Positions 6,392-7,556 of a stretch of DNA of 7,556 nucleotides are shown in pieces. The notes beneath the pieces are model-generated. The model did not search any database. It was not told the DNA's origin and saw nothing but the letters and a program-made list of their open reading frames with translations. Made by a program: the position numbers and the translations under genes. Position 1 is the first letter of the stretch, and every line of letters begins with the position of its first letter. Source of the stretch: Syntrophomonadaceae bacterium (GTDB taxonomy: Bacteria > Bacillota > Dethiobacteria > DTU022); the NCBI GenBank assembly GCA_007129055.1, contig SKWE01000074.1:1-7556 (forward strand), given 5' to 3'.

Positions 6392-7243
6392 CTAATGAAT
6401 TAAAAACCCGTAACCTATAAAATGTTTATAAAGCGGGCGGAGGGCTGCCACCAGGTAGCCTACGCCAAAGGGCCCTTCATAAGAGATTATTTCCGTATTA
6501 AACTCCTCGCCTTCCAACATACCAAGAGCAATAATAAATGAACGCAGTCCACATTCACCGGCATCTTCAACAAGCTGCCCGTCTATATTAAGCAGTTCAT
6601 CAACTCTTTTTTCCCTGATCAAGTCTACCAACAGCTGATCAAACTCCCTGCCGCGCGGGTTGTAACCGGCAGGCGCACCGGGGATTAACCTGTGGGAAAG
6701 ATCTCCGCTGGCAATTACCGCAGTTTTTAAACCTCGCCTTTCAACAGCCCGGCGCAGTGCGCTGCCAAAACTATAGAGCTGTTCATATGGCTGATAGCTG
6801 AAAGCAATATGCAGGCCGGGAAGATCAACCCCTTCCTGCTGAAGGTAGTAAAGCGGGACTGTGGCGCCATGGTCAAGGTTGCCGGCGCCGAAAAACTGGT
6901 TGCCGCGATTGCCGAGTATAACAGGCGGCACTTTCTGTTTTGATGCTTCTTCAACAACCAGGTCAAGCAGCCCAGGATCAGTCTGCATCGATATTTCAAG
7001 ATCTGAATGACCAAACTGCCCAAAATTACCGGTCATCCTTTGAACTGCCTGGATCGAAGGGCCTTCATGGGTAACCTGCCCATGCGGTGTTATGACTATT
7101 ATCAGTTCTGGTTCTGCATCTTTTATATAACCGCTTAGCTTTTCCAAACCCCTGACCGTTTTCTCCACTTCAGCGATCCTGGGGCCCCCAATTTCCGGAA
7201 TAATAATTGGTGGATGAGGAGCTATCCCGATTATAGAAAGCAT
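6392..7243 (-). CDS. LigB-type class III extradiol dioxygenase-family protein (Memo-related), AmmeMemoRadiSam locus
   Basis: A 283-residue protein of the LigB/Memo fold. Likely metal ligands are present: His10 (IAPHPPIIIPE), His54 (ITPHGQ) and Glu230 (EDAGECGLRS), matching the His-His-Glu non-heme iron set of LigAB-type dioxygenases, plus His125 (LDHGATVPLYYL) and His184 (ASGDLSHRLIP) at the usual catalytic positions. It may therefore bind iron, but ring cleavage is not implied: within the AmmeMemoRadiSam context its substrate is unknown. The ATG at 7243 has AGGTGA 5 nt upstream. The body matches the N-terminal half of the long fused AmmeMemoRadiSam protein A of other Clostridia; it ends shortly after the conserved SYEGPFGVGY (254-263), with an apparently non-family tail LYKHFIGYGFLIH reaching a TAG at the edge of the 6200-6380 element. 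The true Memo protein (COG1355 type, PHAGYxYSG motif) is not in this window. It may also be labelled AmmeMemoRadiSam protein B. Confidence 0.88.
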   Translation of the reverse strand: MLSIIGIAPHPPIIIPEIGGPRIAEVEKTVRGLEKLSGYIKDAEPELIIVITPHGQVTHEGPSIQAVQRMTGNFGQFGHSDLEISMQTDPGLLDLVVEEASKQKVPPVILGNRGNQFFGAGNLDHGATVPLYYLQQEGVDLPGLHIAFSYQPYEQLYSFGSALRRAVERRGLKTAVIASGDLSHRLIPGAPAGYNPRGREFDQLLVDLIREKRVDELLNIDGQLVEDAGECGLRSFIIALGMLEGEEFNTEIISYEGPFGVGYLVAALRPLYKHFIGYGFLIH

Positions 7244-7262
7244 TTAATTCACCTGCTTTCAA

Positions 7263-7310
7263 GCCGGAACCTGAAAAGGCAATACCAGCCAGCGCAGTTT
7301 AAGCTCCGGC
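7263..7310 (-). promoter_or_regulatory. Leader hairpin in the 5' UTR of the LigB-like gene
   Basis: In the minus-strand transcript GCCGGAGCUU (7310-7301) pairs with AGGUUCCGGC (7272-7263): 10 pairs, two of them G-U, closing a 28-nt loop. It lies between the promoter at 7333-7361 and the SD at about 7251-7256, ending 7 nt before the SD. There is no U-run, so it is not an intrinsic terminator. It may stabilise the transcript or bind a regulator. I recognise no known riboswitch class. Confidence 0.45.
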
Positions 7311-7332
7311 ATTTATATGACTACCTGTTTAA

Positions 7333-7361
7333 AGTATAACAAAATGAACCGGTGAGAACAA
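7333..7361 (-). promoter_or_regulatory. Extended -10 promoter for the LigB-like gene / amr transcript
   Basis: Minus strand TATACT (7333-7338) with the extended -10 TGT directly before it (7339-7341), and a -35 TTGTTC (7356-7361) at a 17-nt spacing. The -10 matches 5 of 6 and the extended motif compensates for the weaker -35. Transcription would start near 7326, giving an 80-nt leader that contains the 7263-7310 hairpin. Confidence 0.6.
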
Positions 7362-7381
7362 ATAGATCTGCTTTCGTTAAC

Positions 7382-7410
7382 TTGACATATTAGCATTAAT
7401 AGCCTAACCT
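7382..7410 (+). promoter_or_regulatory. Promoter candidate for the rightward gene at 7453
   Basis: A perfect TTGACA (7382-7387) followed after 17 nt by TAACCT (7405-7410), a weak -10 with T, A and final T conserved. The predicted start is near 7417, about 36 nt before the ATG. It lies back to back with the leftward promoter at 7333-7361, with about 20 bp between the two -35 boxes. Confidence 0.5.
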
Positions 7411-7433
7411 ATTTATAGATTTAAAGCATTAAA
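7388..7433. promoter_or_regulatory. Two AT-rich inverted repeats, candidate operators
   Basis: TATTA-GCAT-TAATA (7388-7401) occupies the spacer of the rightward promoter, and TTTAA-AGCA-TTAAA (7420-7433) lies just after the predicted transcription start. Both share AGCATTAA (7392-7399 and 7425-7432), and their centres are 32 bp apart, about three helical turns, as expected for two dimer sites on one DNA face. Autorepression by the downstream gene product is plausible but inferred. Confidence 0.45.
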
Positions 7434-7452
7434 TTCCCAGGGGAGATAATAG

Positions 7453-7556
7453 ATGAGCACCGAATACAGGAACATAGATAAATTCACTTCTGCTATCCAG
7501 GCAATCTTTCCAAAGCTAATGCATTACCTGAGCGCCGAAGAAAACCGTGAATTAAC
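7453..7556 (+). CDS. Partial rightward gene, possibly a MarR-type regulator (N-terminus only)
   Basis: The only plus-strand gene. ATG at 7453 has an excellent SD GGGGAG (7440-7445) 7 nt upstream. Thirty-four codons are visible before the window ends: MSTEYRNIDKFTSAIQAIF then PKLMHYLSAEENREL. This is a charged, helical N-terminus with an amphipathic segment of the kind that opens MarR-family dimerisation helices, and the paired inverted repeats in its promoter fit an autoregulated transcription factor. There is no DNA-binding domain in the visible part, so the family is a guess; that a protein starts here is well supported by the SD, promoter and open frame. Confidence 0.6.
   Translation, partial: MSTEYRNIDKFTSAIQAIFPKLMHYLSAEENREL

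Noticed and set aside
6188..6403. 71-codon plus-strand frame as a protein-coding gene
   Set aside because: It starts at GTG with no ribosome binding site, coincides with the palindromic element, shows low-complexity Pro/Glu/Ala-rich content, and overlaps the 3' end of a real gene.

Overview
This 7.6 kb window looks like chromosomal DNA from a Gram-positive, probably anaerobic, Clostridia-like bacterium (Peptococcaceae/Moorella-type Firmicutes is my best guess from protein style, not a proof). The reasons are the glmS-glmM-cdaR-cdaA cluster typical of Firmicutes, strong purine-rich ribosome binding sites, frequent TTG/GTG starts, and an oxygen-sensitive radical SAM gene. Apart from one gene entering at the right end, everything is transcribed leftward (minus strand).

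Right to left along the main transcription direction: an AmmeMemoRadiSam locus (LigB/Memo-like dioxygenase-fold protein 6392-7243, AMMECR1-domain protein AmrA 5543-6073, radical SAM enzyme AmrS 4518-5519), then a c-di-AMP / cell-wall precursor operon: diadenylate cyclase CdaA (3556-4389), its YbbR-type regulator CdaR (2861-3553), phosphoglucosamine mutase GlmM (1508-2848) and glucosamine-6-phosphate synthase GlmS (1-1478, cut by the window edge after 492 codons). GlmS and GlmM make glucosamine-1-phosphate from fructose-6-phosphate for UDP-GlcNAc and peptidoglycan; CdaA makes c-di-AMP, and in other Firmicutes CdaR and GlmM modulate CdaA, so the operon ties second-messenger synthesis to wall precursor supply.

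The most unusual stretch is 6119-6391. In many relatives the LigB-like domain and the AMMECR1 domain are one fused protein of about 470 residues; here they are two genes separated by about 320 bp. That gap carries a GC-rich, 181-bp structured element (6200-6380) bounded by perfect 11-bp inverted repeats and packed with internal hairpins. It looks like a MITE-like or structured repeat element sitting exactly at the fusion junction.

At the right end (7244-7452) is a divergent regulatory region: an extended -10 promoter and a 10-bp leader hairpin for the leftward LigB-like gene, and a TTGACA promoter with two AT-rich inverted repeats for a rightward gene starting at 7453 (34 codons visible; possibly a MarR-type regulator). 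A 13/14 match to one of these repeats overlaps the start codon of the LigB-like gene, hinting at shared control. A shorter gap at 4390-4517 holds a weak promoter candidate and a 7-bp inverted repeat upstream of cdaA.
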